A DNA stretch of 64,000 nt from Bacteriovorax sp. MedPE-SWde (GCA_001874305.1 MPCU01000002.1:62001-126000); one strand, 5' to 3'. Counted from the stretch's first letter, positions 9,402 to 17,921 are shown. Notes: generated by a model from the sequence alone, not told the origin. Numbers and translations are program-made.

Positions 9402-10159
9402 TGTACTACCTCTGTCCTTTCACCAAATACCATCGTGTCACATAGATCGAGTGTAAAAAATGGAATATCTCCTTCATAGAATGGAGAATTCATAATTGCG
9501 TGAATTTTCTTTATCGCTTCTTTTTGGACTTCTTTTATTTTCCTAATACCATCTTCATTTATAGATTCACTCATTGAATAGAAGAGGTTTTGTCCCTTTC
9601 CAACTTGGTGCGGTTTATAAAATTTAACAAGCTCAGGTAAATGAGACGCGGCAACTGCAACATCCAAGGAAAAATTCTTTTCACTAGCATGAATACGGCC
9701 ATCGCGCTCAACGACAAGACCTTTCTCTATGAGAAACTCAAGTTTATCAACTCCAAGTTTTCCGAAAGTATAATTAACATCAACGATGTCAGTTCCTTTT
9801 CTATTAGCTGCTAACTTGTATATAAGGTATGTGATTTGATCTTTTAAGATATCGTTAAGATCTAACTTATAGTGTGTATCGATCTCATCTAAAAAGTTTC
9901 CAAAAGAAGTAAATAGGTATTCTCTGATAGCACCATCAAAAGTCCTAACAAGTTTATCCAACTTCTTTTCATTTGTTACTGCACTCACAATATTTAAGAC
10001 AGTATGTGGAGCAGGATCACTTTTTATAGCCCCAGACTTAATACGTCTTAATGTTGTTGCAGCAACCCCACTCTTAAGAGCAAAAGCATTAATACTCATA
10101 TGTGGGTATTTCACAAAGTAACTATCGACTACAGTTTTTAACTGAAAACAAACACTCAT
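9398..10159 (-). CDS. HTH regulator-like protein resembling DUF4423/TIGR02147
   Basis: 253 residues. The N-terminal third (about 15-50) reads as a Cro/CI-type helix-turn-helix (MSINAFALKSGVAATTLRRI), followed by a mostly helical region and a C-terminal stretch with alternating charge (IRKIKEVQKEAIKKIHAIM) ending in a beta segment. This architecture resembles the TIGR02147/DUF4423 proteins that are numerous in Bdellovibrio and Fibrobacter; the assignment is by pattern only. The start is supported by GAGGGG 5-9 bases upstream. It is the first gene of a unit with the 9039-9401 secreted protein and perhaps uvrB. Confidence 0.7.
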   Translation of the reverse strand: MSVCFQLKTVVDSYFVKYPHMSINAFALKSGVAATTLRRIKSGAIKSDPAPHTVLNIVSAVTNEKKLDKLVRTFDGAIREYLFTSFGNFLDEIDTHYKLDLNDILKDQITYLIYKLAANRKGTDIVDVNYTFGKLGVDKLEFLIEKGLVVERDGRIHASEKNFSLDVAVAASHLPELVKFYKPHQVGKGQNLFYSMSESINEDGIRKIKEVQKEAIKKIHAIMNSPFYEGDIPFFTLDLCDTMVFGERTEVVQ

Positions 10160-10242
10160 AAAGCCCCTCTCACCTAGCTTTGTTCATGGTATTAAAGTCA
10201 AGTTACAGGGTGAAACTAAATAAATCATCCCTTCATTACAAT

Positions 10243-10264
10243 TTAGGCCCCATTCAGGGCCTAA
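10243..10264 (-). terminator. Hairpin downstream of the 10324-11157 gene
   Basis: Perfect 8-bp stem TTAGGCCC / GGGCCTAA with a 6-base loop, placed about 60 bases after the stop of the minus-strand gene. The following bases are not U-rich, so termination is uncertain. Confidence 0.45.
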
Positions 10265-10323
10265 TGTTAGAAACTGACAGAAAGTATAAGTCATATCTCT
10301 TTACTCTGATGCCTATTTGACAC

Positions 10324-11157
10324 CTATAACCATCTTCCTCTTACATATCTTGCACAACGATTCTCTCTCTTGTGCCACTTTCCACCACTTCTTCTACAGG
10401 CCTCAAGTTGAGCTCTTGTAACTCTTTGATTACGATCGTAGCGTCCTCTTCTGTCTCTTGAAGTGTCACGATCTCTACCACTGTGACAAAATTCTGTTAC
10501 AAGCTTAACTTTAAAGTTTCCAGAAACATCATTTGAATCAAGGCTTAAAACAGCAGATGACATATCATCAAAACCACCACCCAGAACCTCAGCTTTTATA
10601 TCGTTCTTAACAGAGAACTCTACTTCACCATTTGAGTCAGAACACTTTTGATTTACATTAATAGAAGCTTCTCTCGTCTCTTCAATATCAGTATCAAATC
10701 CATATGTTCCCCACTTCTTCTTATAGAGAACATCTGTTTTTCTTTGCGCTCTTCCATGTTTTTCCTTCCAAGATATAAGGCGACTATCTATTTCGGCCTT
10801 TGTTCCTTCATCACCAAAGGCAAAGCCTCTATAGTCGTTTTTAAACTTTATTTTTACCAGTCTATGTCCTTGTGGAATACTTGCTTTAAATGTCATGACA
10901 CATCTCTTTAATTGTCGTGTCTGTATAATAGGGTCAACACCAGGAAGCCCTAAGTCTTTTTCAAATGGTACTTCAACACTTAGTTCATCAAATAGAATTG
11001 AAACTTGTTTCCCATCTGGAGATAAAACTTTTGAAAATGTTCCCCGCTGACATCCGCTTCCCTTTAGAGAGGCACCAGTAAATCCCACGTTACTGGCAAT
11101 TGCGGGTAACGTAAGCATTAAGACAGATAATCCTAAACACAATTTTGATAACTTCAT
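10324..11157 (-). CDS. Secreted DUF4360-like protein with basic C-terminal tail
   Basis: 277 residues with a signal peptide (MKLSKLCLGLSVLMLTLPAIA) and ribosome site GGGAGAG. The region 30-200 has the DUF4360 pattern: GSGCQRGT, then SILFDELSVEV, then RxC...IPQGHRL and DYRGFAF. Unlike its divergent neighbour at 11451-12086 it carries a basic, Arg-rich C-terminal extension (RDRRGRYDRNQRVTRAQ, then WHKRENRCARYVRG). DUF4360 proteins are small secreted Cys-containing proteins of unknown function, best known from fungi and actinobacteria. Likely periplasmic or secreted. Confidence 0.75.
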   Translation of the reverse strand: MKLSKLCLGLSVLMLTLPAIASNVGFTGASLKGSGCQRGTFSKVLSPDGKQVSILFDELSVEVPFEKDLGLPGVDPIIQTRQLKRCVMTFKASIPQGHRLVKIKFKNDYRGFAFGDEGTKAEIDSRLISWKEKHGRAQRKTDVLYKKKWGTYGFDTDIEETREASINVNQKCSDSNGEVEFSVKNDIKAEVLGGGFDDMSSAVLSLDSNDVSGNFKVKLVTEFCHSGRDRDTSRDRRGRYDRNQRVTRAQLEACRRSGGKWHKRENRCARYVRGRWL

Positions 11158-11255
11158 TAACTCTCCCTAAATTCTCTTATTAATAATTAAAATAAGAATC
11201 CCTTAGATTTGTTTTAAGAGAATATCGGTCCTAATAATAGTTGATAGTTCTATTT

Positions 11256-11340
11256 CACCACGTTTCTGCGCCAGAAATAACATATAGAGGCTTAAGTATC
11301 TGTTTTAATGAATTAATCTAAACTTACGTGCACCACGTGG
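11256..11340. promoter_or_regulatory. Inverted and direct repeats between the two DUF4360-like genes
   Basis: CACCACGT occurs twice, at 11256-11263 and 11331-11338. The first is followed by TTCTGcgcCAGAA (11264-11276) and the second is part of ACGTGcacCACGT (11326-11338). Both are followed by a CGC-rich patch. They lie in the shared 290-bp divergent promoter region and could be operator sites. Confidence 0.4.
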
Positions 11341-11450
11341 CGCAGGAAATGAATAGATTTCTTTTTTTATATTTTCTTTTTATTTGATTATTTGCATTCT
11401 TGATTCAAGCAAGCATAACAAATGTGCGCAAACAATCTGGAGGGATGTTT

Positions 11451-12086
11451 ATGAAAAAATTATTATCGGCAGCTTTACTTTTATCTTCTTTAAGTTCGAC
11501 AGTTTTAGCAAATGACGGAATAAGTTTAGGAGAACCAGGTTACGGTGGTTCAGGTTGTCCAGCAGGAACGGCTTCAGCAACAGTAGCACCAGACGGACAA
11601 TCACTATCAATTATCTTCGATGACTATATTGTTGAAGCAGGTGGTGATACAAGGAAGAGATTAGCAAGAAAGAATTGTTCAATTGCCATTCCCGTACATG
11701 TACCACAAGGGTTTAGCGTCTCAGTTATAGATGTTGATTACCGTGGATACAATATGATTCCAAGAGGCGGTAAAGCAAGATTCTCAGCAGAGTACTTCTT
11801 TGCAGGTAGAAGAGGGCCTAAAGTCGTTAAGAACTTTAGAGGGGAAATGGATGATGAATACCTAGTAAGAAACAAGCTTGGTCTTAATGCAGCTGTATGG
11901 TCGCCATGTGGTGCTGATGTAAACCTAAGAGTAAATTCAAGTATGATGGTTAAAACAAATAGAAGAAAAGAAGAAGTAATGGCAACTGTTGATTCAGCAG
12001 ACTTCAGTTCAGCGATGGTTTATCATTTAAAATTTAAGAGATGTGGTAGTAATGATTTCGAAGATGACTTTGATGGTATGTTCTAA
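11451..12086 (+). CDS. Secreted DUF4360-like protein
   Basis: 211 residues. An ATG at 11445 touches the ribosome site, so the ATG at 11451, six bases after GGAGGG, is preferred; it gives the signal peptide MKKLLSAALLLSSLSSTVLA. The mature protein follows the DUF4360 order closely: GCPAGT, LSIIFDDYIVEAGG, RKNCSIAIPVHVPQGF, VDYRGYNMIPRGGKA and a last CG...C. It is a divergent paralogue of the 10324-11157 product. Family members are exported and of unknown role. It ends before a bidirectional terminator. Confidence 0.82.
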   Translation: MKKLLSAALLLSSLSSTVLANDGISLGEPGYGGSGCPAGTASATVAPDGQSLSIIFDDYIVEAGGDTRKRLARKNCSIAIPVHVPQGFSVSVIDVDYRGYNMIPRGGKARFSAEYFFAGRRGPKVVKNFRGEMDDEYLVRNKLGLNAAVWSPCGADVNLRVNSSMMVKTNRRKEEVMATVDSADFSSAMVYHLKFKRCGSNDFEDDFDGMF

Positions 12087-12119
12087 GAAGTTGTATAGTG
12101 TTTAAAAATTCCCAAAAAA

Positions 12120-12143
12120 AAAGGCGCCAATTACGGCGCCTTT
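12120..12143. terminator. Bidirectional terminator between DUF4360 and carD genes
   Basis: 9-bp stem AAAGGCGCC / GGCGCCTTT with a 6-base loop, A-tract on the left and T-rich on the right, between convergent genes ending at 12086 and 12151. Confidence 0.88.
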
Positions 12144-12150
12144 GTTATTT

Positions 12151-12633
12151 CTACTTTTCTGATTCGAAACAATCTTCTATTCGTGATGTGATACCATTTT
12201 TTTCAGCACCATTTGTAATTGCTATCTCTTGAACAATAAGATCTCGACATTGATCAAGCATCTTCTTTTCTCCAAATGATAAGTTCTTCTTATTCTTTAA
12301 TAGAAAAAGTGACCTTAGTACATCAGCAATTTCCAGGAGAGATCCTGTTTTAACTTTCAACATATAGTCTCTGTATCTTCTGTTCCAAGTTGAGTTATCA
12401 ACTGTAACATCGTGATCATTTAAAAGCTCATATACTTCATCTATTTGAGTTTCGTCGACTAGGCCTCTAATCCCTGTCTCGCTATTTGTTGGAACCATTA
12501 CTGTCATACCGTTGGCAATAACTTTGATGATGTAGAAATATAAATTATCTCCGCCCACCTCACGTTCTTCTATATCTACAATCTGTCCTACACCATGTCC
12601 TGGACAAACTGCATAATCGCCAATGTTAAACAT
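12151..12633 (-). CDS. CarD/CdnL-family transcription regulator
   Basis: 160 residues. The start at 12633 follows GGAGGT and gives the typical N-terminus MFNIGDYAVCPGHGVGQI. The first about 60 residues form the Tudor-like RNA-polymerase-interaction domain (DYAVCPGHGVG, YFYIIK, VMVPT), and the rest is the helical C-terminal domain with a WNRRYRDY motif and LLEIADVLRSLFLL, which in this family contacts the -10 upstream fork. CarD/CdnL proteins bind the RNA polymerase beta subunit and stabilise the open complex, often at rRNA promoters. It is monocistronic, ending in a bidirectional terminator. Confidence 0.93.
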   Translation of the reverse strand: MFNIGDYAVCPGHGVGQIVDIEEREVGGDNLYFYIIKVIANGMTVMVPTNSETGIRGLVDETQIDEVYELLNDHDVTVDNSTWNRRYRDYMLKVKTGSLLEIADVLRSLFLLKNKKNLSFGEKKMLDQCRDLIVQEIAITNGAEKNGITSRIEDCFESEK

Positions 12634-12757
12634 ATTACCTCCACGGGTACATAAATAAGTCTCTCTATTTATATCGCATCGCATCGCGTCTTACAATCTA
12701 GTGAGTAATAATTACAAAGGCCGTATACATTTATTACGAAATATGTCCCGAGTAAAA

Positions 12758-14212
12758 TCAAAGACTTACAGTAGAGCTACCCTTTTTCTCAGACCTTAGG
12801 GCCTGTTGTTGCTGAAACTTAGACAGGTGAAACTCGGAGTATGGAAGCTTTAGAAGAAACTGTGTGTTACTGGATCTATGGTTATATTTTAAACTACCAC
12901 CCAAGCTTTTAATCATCTGGGCCGATAAACCTAAACCAATTCCAGTTCCTTCAGTCTTCTTTGAAGAATAAAAGAGATTAAAAATTGCATTTTGCTCGCT
13001 CTTTTTAATACCATTACCACTATCAGTGATTTTAATATCAACCATTCCGTTTGTGGCCCACGGCTCTATCTTAATCCAGCGATCATCCATATCTTTAATA
13101 GCATCGATTGAATTGTTTAGAAGATTGGTAAATACTTGAATCAGTTGTACAGGCTTTCCATATATAACAACAGGAATATTCATTGGAGTGATTTGTAGAT
13201 CAATATTATAAAGCTCAACCTTATTACAGATAACATCATCGAGCTGTTCAAGGGCCTGATTTAAGCAATAGTATTCATTATCTAAATTATTTGAGTTATT
13301 AGAAAGAAGCTTTATTCCTCTTATAATTTTATCTATTCGTCTCGCTTGAGTCTCTACGCTTTGAAGATTCGTCATGAGCTTATCACTATTGCTTCCGCTT
13401 TTTAGCTCACGATAAATAACATTCATTCTCCATAATATTATAGATAGTGGATTGTTAACCTCATGGGCAACACTGGCCGAGAACTCTCCAAGGGCAGACA
13501 TCCTGTGGCCATTCATTAGCCTTACTCGATTTTCCTCGATATTTTGCTCTAGGTTTTTTCTTTGAATTATAAAGTAGCCTAATACAATAGAAGAAATAAT
13601 GAGAAGAAAAACTAGAATAGCTAGAGTTATTTTAATACGTTCAGAGCGCTTTTGTGCATTACTAAATCCCTTGGCCCTTTCGTGCCACGACTTAGCTTCT
13701 TCACTAAGAAGACGTACTATCAAACCATCAGACAGCTCAATGACTCTCTCAAGTTCAATTTGCGAAACTGCTTCACCGTTCTCTAGCTTTAAAAGTAGCG
13801 CGTCTAGTGATTTGATAATGATATCGAAACTCTTAAAAATAGGAACACTAAAGCTCACATCTCCAACATCATTTAAACTACGATTATACTCACTAACTAG
13901 CGCTAGAAATATTCCTTTTCCAGACTGTGCCCTTATAAATGACTGTTCAAGATCACCGAAGGTCTTAGTTCTTAAGTGCTTTTCGATTAACCTCTGTGTG
14001 TCATAGAGAGCATTTGAGGATTGAATAAAGCCTCTAGAGAACAGCCTATAGCCATAGACACTTTGTTCGTCTTCTCCATTAAAGCTTCTTCCAACAAGGA
14101 ATGCGATAAGAACTACTGATAATGTTAGGACAAGTGAAGAATAAATAGCTCGTTTAATAGCGCGATTCTTCGAACTTTCAAAGTTATGCCCAAAAATACG
14201 ATTACTACTCAA
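12758..14212 (-). CDS. Sensor histidine kinase
   Basis: 484 residues. Two membrane segments (about 23-41 and 196-216) flank a periplasmic helical sensor domain; a short linker leads to the DHp domain with phospho-acceptor His250 in SVAHEVNNPLS. The catalytic domain shows the N box LLNNSIDAI, G1 DSGNGI and G2 GTGIGLGLSA. No response regulator lies beside it. The start overlaps the stop of the 14205-14684 gene by 8 bases, so the two are one operon. Partnership of such kinases with SUOX-fold proteins has been seen in other genomes, so the kinase may sense or depend on that protein. The partner regulator is unknown. Confidence 0.92.
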   Translation of the reverse strand: MSSNRIFGHNFESSKNRAIKRAIYSSLVLTLSVVLIAFLVGRSFNGEDEQSVYGYRLFSRGFIQSSNALYDTQRLIEKHLRTKTFGDLEQSFIRAQSGKGIFLALVSEYNRSLNDVGDVSFSVPIFKSFDIIIKSLDALLLKLENGEAVSQIELERVIELSDGLIVRLLSEEAKSWHERAKGFSNAQKRSERIKITLAILVFLLIISSIVLGYFIIQRKNLEQNIEENRVRLMNGHRMSALGEFSASVAHEVNNPLSIILWRMNVIYRELKSGSNSDKLMTNLQSVETQARRIDKIIRGIKLLSNNSNNLDNEYYCLNQALEQLDDVICNKVELYNIDLQITPMNIPVVIYGKPVQLIQVFTNLLNNSIDAIKDMDDRWIKIEPWATNGMVDIKITDSGNGIKKSEQNAIFNLFYSSKKTEGTGIGLGLSAQMIKSLGGSLKYNHRSSNTQFLLKLPYSEFHLSKFQQQQALRSEKKGSSTVSL

Positions 14213-14684
14213 ATTTCAACTCTTTGACCATCCAAACCCACTCTACACCCTCAAGTGCAAGCTCTGTGGTACTGATCTTACCTTTAACATCTCTGATAAT
14301 ACGTAGAGGACCCATTTTATCGACATTGATATATTTACCATTCTCTTTAAAAACAAAGTATGTGCTCTTAGCTCGAGGATGGTTTCTATCGAACTTTATT
14401 TTATAGAGGTTAACCGCTGTAACATCTAATGACTTAGCTTTCGGACCTAGCTTATCAAAGACTTGAGCAAGAGATATCCCTTCAAATTCAAGTTCTTTAT
14501 TATTTTGATAAGGGTCATTGATTTTAATTTTCTTTAACTTAAACTTATTCAAGAAATCCACAGAGAAGGTTTTCTTTATGTCTTTATTATAGTTACCCTT
14601 TAGCATAATTTGCTGTCTTGGAACTCGCGCTTCAACACTAGTTAATATGAATAAGCTAAATAGACTTATAATGATAGATTTCAT
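14205..14684 (-). CDS. Secreted SUOX-fold (molybdopterin-binding-like) protein
   Basis: 159 residues with a signal peptide (MKSIIISLFSLFILTSVEA) and ribosome site AAGGAGAAATTC. The mature part follows the oxidoreductase molybdopterin-binding fold in reduced form: GISLAQVFDKLGPKAK, VTAVNLYKIKF, FKENGKYINVDKMGPLRIIRD and EGVEWVWMVKEL. The cysteine that binds Moco in true enzymes is absent, so it is probably a ligand-binding rather than catalytic version. It is the first gene of an operon with the histidine kinase, and may be its periplasmic input. Confidence 0.75.
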   Translation of the reverse strand: MKSIIISLFSLFILTSVEARVPRQQIMLKGNYNKDIKKTFSVDFLNKFKLKKIKINDPYQNNKELEFEGISLAQVFDKLGPKAKSLDVTAVNLYKIKFDRNHPRAKSTYFVFKENGKYINVDKMGPLRIIRDVKGKISTTELALEGVEWVWMVKELKFE

Positions 14685-14836
14685 GAATTTCTCCTTATAT
14701 CTCTTCTACTATCAATTATTTATTTAGTCCAATGCAAAGTGTTTAGCTTTTATACACCATGAGTCATTTTTTCTAAACGAGCGATCCTCTCCACAAAAAA
14801 AGGTATAAGTAATAAAAATCTAACGAGAGAGGACTT

Positions 14837-15733
14837 ATGAAAATTGGTAAACTATGTGTTGTTATGTTGCTACCAACCTTAGCACTCGCGTCATCCTTAA
14901 ATATTGGCGCATCAGTAAATGGGACAACTGTTACAGATTTTAACAAAATTGATAAGAAGTTATTCCAAGCAGGAGTATCAACAGGAAGCCTGAACGCCAA
15001 CTTTTCAGTCAAAGTTCAAGAAGCAGGAGTTACGACAACCCTCTTTGAGCAATCTCAACAATTAGAAAATCAAACATCTAGTGATAATAAAAAGTGTCAA
15101 AACGTTGTTGAACAAATTGAGTTAGCAAAGAAAACTGCAAAATACTCACTTACAGCGAAATGTGAAATCACAAAAGAAGAACTTAAAAGAGTTTCTGATA
15201 TTGTAATTGTAGGCGCAATAATTACAGAGTTTAAAAAAAGAGGTCTTGAAAACAAGTTAACTTCTGAGCTTTTAGAAGAAGCTAGAACACAAATCCTTAA
15301 AGATAAGACCGCTGTTAATGACCTTGAGACGGCGGTAGACGCTTATCTTAAGCACAAGTACTCAATTGATGGCAAAGAAGTAGCTATCTCTTTAGACAGA
15401 GATGAGCTTAGTATTAATATTGAAAGAGAAATGAAGCTATCCAATGTTGAAAAGACTGGAAAACTATTTAAGAAGAAGCTATCGAAGTTTGACTTAGACC
15501 ATAATGAGTTAACAGAAATTTATAAAAAGACTCTACCAATTTTTGCTTCCGAGCTAGTAGACGGTATTGAAATATTGAATTACACGATGAGTCTAGAAAC
15601 TAAGAAAGTATCAACTGAGCTATATAACAATATAGATGTCTCAAAGTTCTCGTGTAAGATTTCAAATGACGACTATAAGTGTAGCTCTGACCTCAAGTGG
15701 AGCATCGGCTTTAAAGCGCAAGATAACGAATAA
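14837..15733 (+). CDS. Secreted protein of unknown function, 298 residues
   Basis: Signal peptide MKIGKLCVVMLLPTLALA follows a clear ribosome site (GAGAGGAC). The body is rich in Lys, Glu and Thr with helical character around residues 85-180 (EELKRVSDIVIVGAIITEFKKR) and four cysteines in two pairs (KKCQ/KCE and SCK/KCS) that could form disulfides. No domain recognised. It is followed after 43 bases by a thioesterase gene that seems to have its own promoter. Confidence 0.75.
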   Translation: MKIGKLCVVMLLPTLALASSLNIGASVNGTTVTDFNKIDKKLFQAGVSTGSLNANFSVKVQEAGVTTTLFEQSQQLENQTSSDNKKCQNVVEQIELAKKTAKYSLTAKCEITKEELKRVSDIVIVGAIITEFKKRGLENKLTSELLEEARTQILKDKTAVNDLETAVDAYLKHKYSIDGKEVAISLDRDELSINIEREMKLSNVEKTGKLFKKKLSKFDLDHNELTEIYKKTLPIFASELVDGIEILNYTMSLETKKVSTELYNNIDVSKFSCKISNDDYKCSSDLKWSIGFKAQDNE

Positions 15734-15741
15734 GATCAAGC

Positions 15742-15770
15742 TTGTTATATCGAATCCACATCAGTAGAAT
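15742..15770 (+). promoter_or_regulatory. Promoter placing the transcript start at the thioesterase ATG
   Basis: TTGTTA (15742-15747), 17-base spacer, TAGAAT (15765-15770), then 6 bases to the ATG at 15777. No ribosome site lies between, as expected for a leaderless mRNA. Confidence 0.5.
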
Positions 15771-15776
15771 TTTACT

Positions 15777-16304
15777 ATGTGGATTCGTTTTATCAAACAC
15801 CTAGTTAAGTGGCTTCTCTTTACAAAAGAAGAAGACATTCTCAAAGAAAAGACTCTAAGCTTTAGAGTTTGCCCTACAGACATCGATTACAACCTCCATT
15901 TAAACAACGCCAAGTATCTCTCTTTCATGGATATGGGACGCTTTGACCTCACGTTTAAAAGTGGTATGGCCAAGGCGCTTATAAAGAATAAGTGGAAAGT
16001 CATGGCGGCCGCGGTAAATATCATATACAGAAAGCAAATTGCTCCTTTTGAGAAGTTTGATCTTGTAACAAGGGTTCTATGTTGGGACGACAAGTGGTTC
16101 TATATTGAACAGGACTTTGTTACTAAGAAAGGCGTGGCGGCAAAGGCCATCGTAAAAGCAGGTTTTGTTAAGAATGGTTTGATTTCACCACAAGAAGTCG
16201 TCGATAAAATGGGACGCTCTGACGTCTCACCTATTATGCCTAATTATTTAGAAGAGCTTATTCAAGGTGAAAAAGATTTTATCAAATATACAATTAATAA
16301 CTAG
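15777..16304 (+). CDS. Hotdog-fold acyl-CoA thioesterase-like protein
   Basis: 175 residues. The region after about residue 25 shows the 4HBT-like signature PTDIDYNLHLNNAKYLSFMDMGRFDLTF, with the Asp/Asn-His pattern typical of hotdog thioesterases, followed by a strand YRKQIAPFEKFDLVTRVLCWDD and WFYIEQDFVTKKGVAAKAIVKAGF. Such enzymes hydrolyse acyl-CoA or acyl-ACP thioesters in the cytoplasm; the closest type is the THEM6/YbgC-like 4HBT_2 group, but substrate cannot be read from sequence. There is no ribosome site; a -10 hexamer ends 6 bases before the ATG. The next gene starts 9 bases after its stop, so both are one transcript. Confidence 0.85.
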   Translation: MWIRFIKHLVKWLLFTKEEDILKEKTLSFRVCPTDIDYNLHLNNAKYLSFMDMGRFDLTFKSGMAKALIKNKWKVMAAAVNIIYRKQIAPFEKFDLVTRVLCWDDKWFYIEQDFVTKKGVAAKAIVKAGFVKNGLISPQEVVDKMGRSDVSPIMPNYLEELIQGEKDFIKYTINN

Positions 16305-16313
16305 GGAGAGGTT

Positions 16314-16943
16314 ATGAAGTTTTCGAAGACATTACTAATTATTCTTATTTCACTTAGCTGTTTTGCAGCTCCACAGAACCGTGAAGAAATAAAAGATAGT
16401 ATCTCAAGAGTATCAAGCCGTATTGAAGAAGGCGTTTGGAGATCTCAAGCGACAACAAGAAACCTAGAGCGTGCTAACGAATATTTAAGACAAGCATATA
16501 AACTTATTAGAGCACGTGGTGGAGACGGAAGAGGAAGCAGGGCCTGTGAAGAATATATCTTCAATATTTTAGAGAGAACCTACTCATCTTCAACGGCAAT
16601 TAAGAAGTCTCAAGAAATGTGTAAGAGTGTTGCAGATATTAGAGTTCTTAAGTATTCATACTCAATTCTCGAAACGATATACACAGATAGAACAGCTATT
16701 GAAAAGTCTGTCTCTTATTCTGATCGAAGTATGATCGATAAAGTGGAGCTTCTAAGATTTACTTACGAAAGATTTAATAGAACTTTTACACAGAATTCAT
16801 CTCTGCAAAGAGCTCATGAAATGACATCTTCACATCAGTCATATCACCTAGAGTGCTTTCAAAGGTACTATCCAAGATTTGAGTCTAGAAATAGCTCAAA
16901 AAGAGCATTAGAATTAACTAGTGAAGCTTGTATTAATAGATAA
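16314..16943 (+). CDS. Secreted helical protein with four short tandem repeats
   Basis: 209 residues, signal peptide MKFSKTLLIILISLSCFA, ribosome site AGGGAGAGG. After about residue 75 the sequence is built from four degenerate repeats of roughly 30-35 residues, each with an aromatic-rich helix followed by a short turn and an A(I/L)..(S/A) helix: FNILERTYSSSTAIKKSQE, YSILETIYTDRTAIEKSVS, YERFNRTFTQNSSLQRAHE, FQRYYPRFESRNSSKRALE. This suggests an alpha-solenoid. Four cysteines flank the repeats. No family recognised. Confidence 0.78.
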   Translation: MKFSKTLLIILISLSCFAAPQNREEIKDSISRVSSRIEEGVWRSQATTRNLERANEYLRQAYKLIRARGGDGRGSRACEEYIFNILERTYSSSTAIKKSQEMCKSVADIRVLKYSYSILETIYTDRTAIEKSVSYSDRSMIDKVELLRFTYERFNRTFTQNSSLQRAHEMTSSHQSYHLECFQRYYPRFESRNSSKRALELTSEACINR

Positions 16944-16950
16944 CAAATAT

Positions 16951-16980
16951 TTTGGTCAGGGCCACAATGCTCTGACCAAA
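16951..16980 (+). terminator. Hairpin after the 16314-16943 gene
   Basis: TTTGGTCAG (16951-16959) pairs with CTGACCAAA (16972-16980) around a 12-base loop. The following bases are C/T-rich without a good U-tract, so it is a likely but imperfect terminator. Confidence 0.6.
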
Positions 16981-17053
16981 TCCTCTCCTATACCTTCATA
17001 TATTTCCCATCTTAAAATCTAGAGAACCTCAACCATTAGAAATCTTGATTACA

Positions 17054-17062
17054 TGATATAAT
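17054..17062 (+). promoter_or_regulatory. Extended -10 promoter of a leaderless binding-protein gene
   Basis: TGATATAAT (TGn plus TATAAT at 17057-17062) ends 7 bases before the ATG at 17070, which puts the transcript start at or next to the start codon. Confidence 0.55.
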
Positions 17063-17069
17063 TCAGACT

Positions 17070-17795
17070 ATGAAAAATAGACTTCTATTCATTGTAGTGA
17101 CCATCTTTCTTTCAGGTCTAATTCAAGCTAAGACTTTAAAGGTTGGAGTCTATAGTGCCTACCCTCATATTTTTGCCGTCAATGAAGAGATTACAGGGCC
17201 AGCGATAAACTACATTGAAGAAGCCTTAAATCAAGCAGGACTAAAGTATGAGTTTAAAATGATTCCTATCAAGCGAGGTCTTAAGCAACTTGAAAATGAC
17301 AAACTAGACCTGCTTATAGGATTGGCGAAAACACAGGAAAGGCAGGATAGATTCTCATTTATCAAGACTCCTGTGGCCATCTCATCTCCTTGCTTAATAA
17401 CAAAGAAGGGCAACACCCTCTCAAAGAGACAGATACTGGAACTAGGTGGAGAACTACTCATACCAGGACAGTTTATTACAGATAAAAGAGTGAAAGAGCT
17501 TTTAAAGAGATTTAAGATTGTCTCTGTTCATGACAGAAAACCATTAAAGGCGATGATGTCTATTTTGACTTTTAAAGAGGATGTATACGGATACTTTCAA
17601 TTATGTGATGAGAACTTCTTTAATCATTATGATTTTAGAACAATTCCATTATTTGGATTGAAAACTTATTACTATATTGGACACTCAAGAGCTTTAAATC
17701 GTGTCATTGTACAAAAAGTTAATAAGGCACTAAAAGATTTAAACACTAAAGGTAGCGATTACTCATATTATTTTAAGAAGTTTAGTTCAGAGTAA
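17070..17795 (+). CDS. Periplasmic SBP_bac_3-like solute-binding protein (orphan)
   Basis: 241 residues, signal peptide MKNRLLFIVVTIFLSGLIQA. The mature N-terminus TLKVGVYSAYPHIFA, then ITGPAINYIEEALNQAGLKYEFKMIP and LENDKLDLLIGLAKTQERQDRFSF follow the order of family-3 periplasmic binding proteins. No permease or ATPase gene lies nearby, so it is an orphan binding protein; in related predatory bacteria such orphans are common and may act in sensing or be remnants. Paralogues occur at 21688 and, broken, at 50629-51378. A terminator follows. Confidence 0.82.
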   Translation: MKNRLLFIVVTIFLSGLIQAKTLKVGVYSAYPHIFAVNEEITGPAINYIEEALNQAGLKYEFKMIPIKRGLKQLENDKLDLLIGLAKTQERQDRFSFIKTPVAISSPCLITKKGNTLSKRQILELGGELLIPGQFITDKRVKELLKRFKIVSVHDRKPLKAMMSILTFKEDVYGYFQLCDENFFNHYDFRTIPLFGLKTYYYIGHSRALNRVIVQKVNKALKDLNTKGSDYSYYFKKFSSE

Positions 17796-17872
17796 AATGA
17801 AGCAAAATCGTTTGCTTTTCGTCACAACAGTATCTCAGAAATTTCTTCGAGCAAAAACGAAGCAAAAAAAAA

Positions 17873-17892
17873 GCCCTGCTCGAAAGCAGGGC
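17873..17892. terminator. Bidirectional terminator between binding-protein gene and ndk
   Basis: 8-bp stem GCCCTGCT / AGCAGGGC with a CGAA loop, preceded by nine A and followed by CTTTG, between convergent genes ending at 17795 and 17922. Confidence 0.9.
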
Positions 17893-17921
17893 CTTTGTAT
17901 ATTCTGAAATTTCTTTTGAAA

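Noticed and set aside
14773-15012. 79-codon minus-strand frame overlapping the start of the 14837 gene
   Set aside because: Antisense to a gene with signal peptide and good ribosome site; no features of its own.
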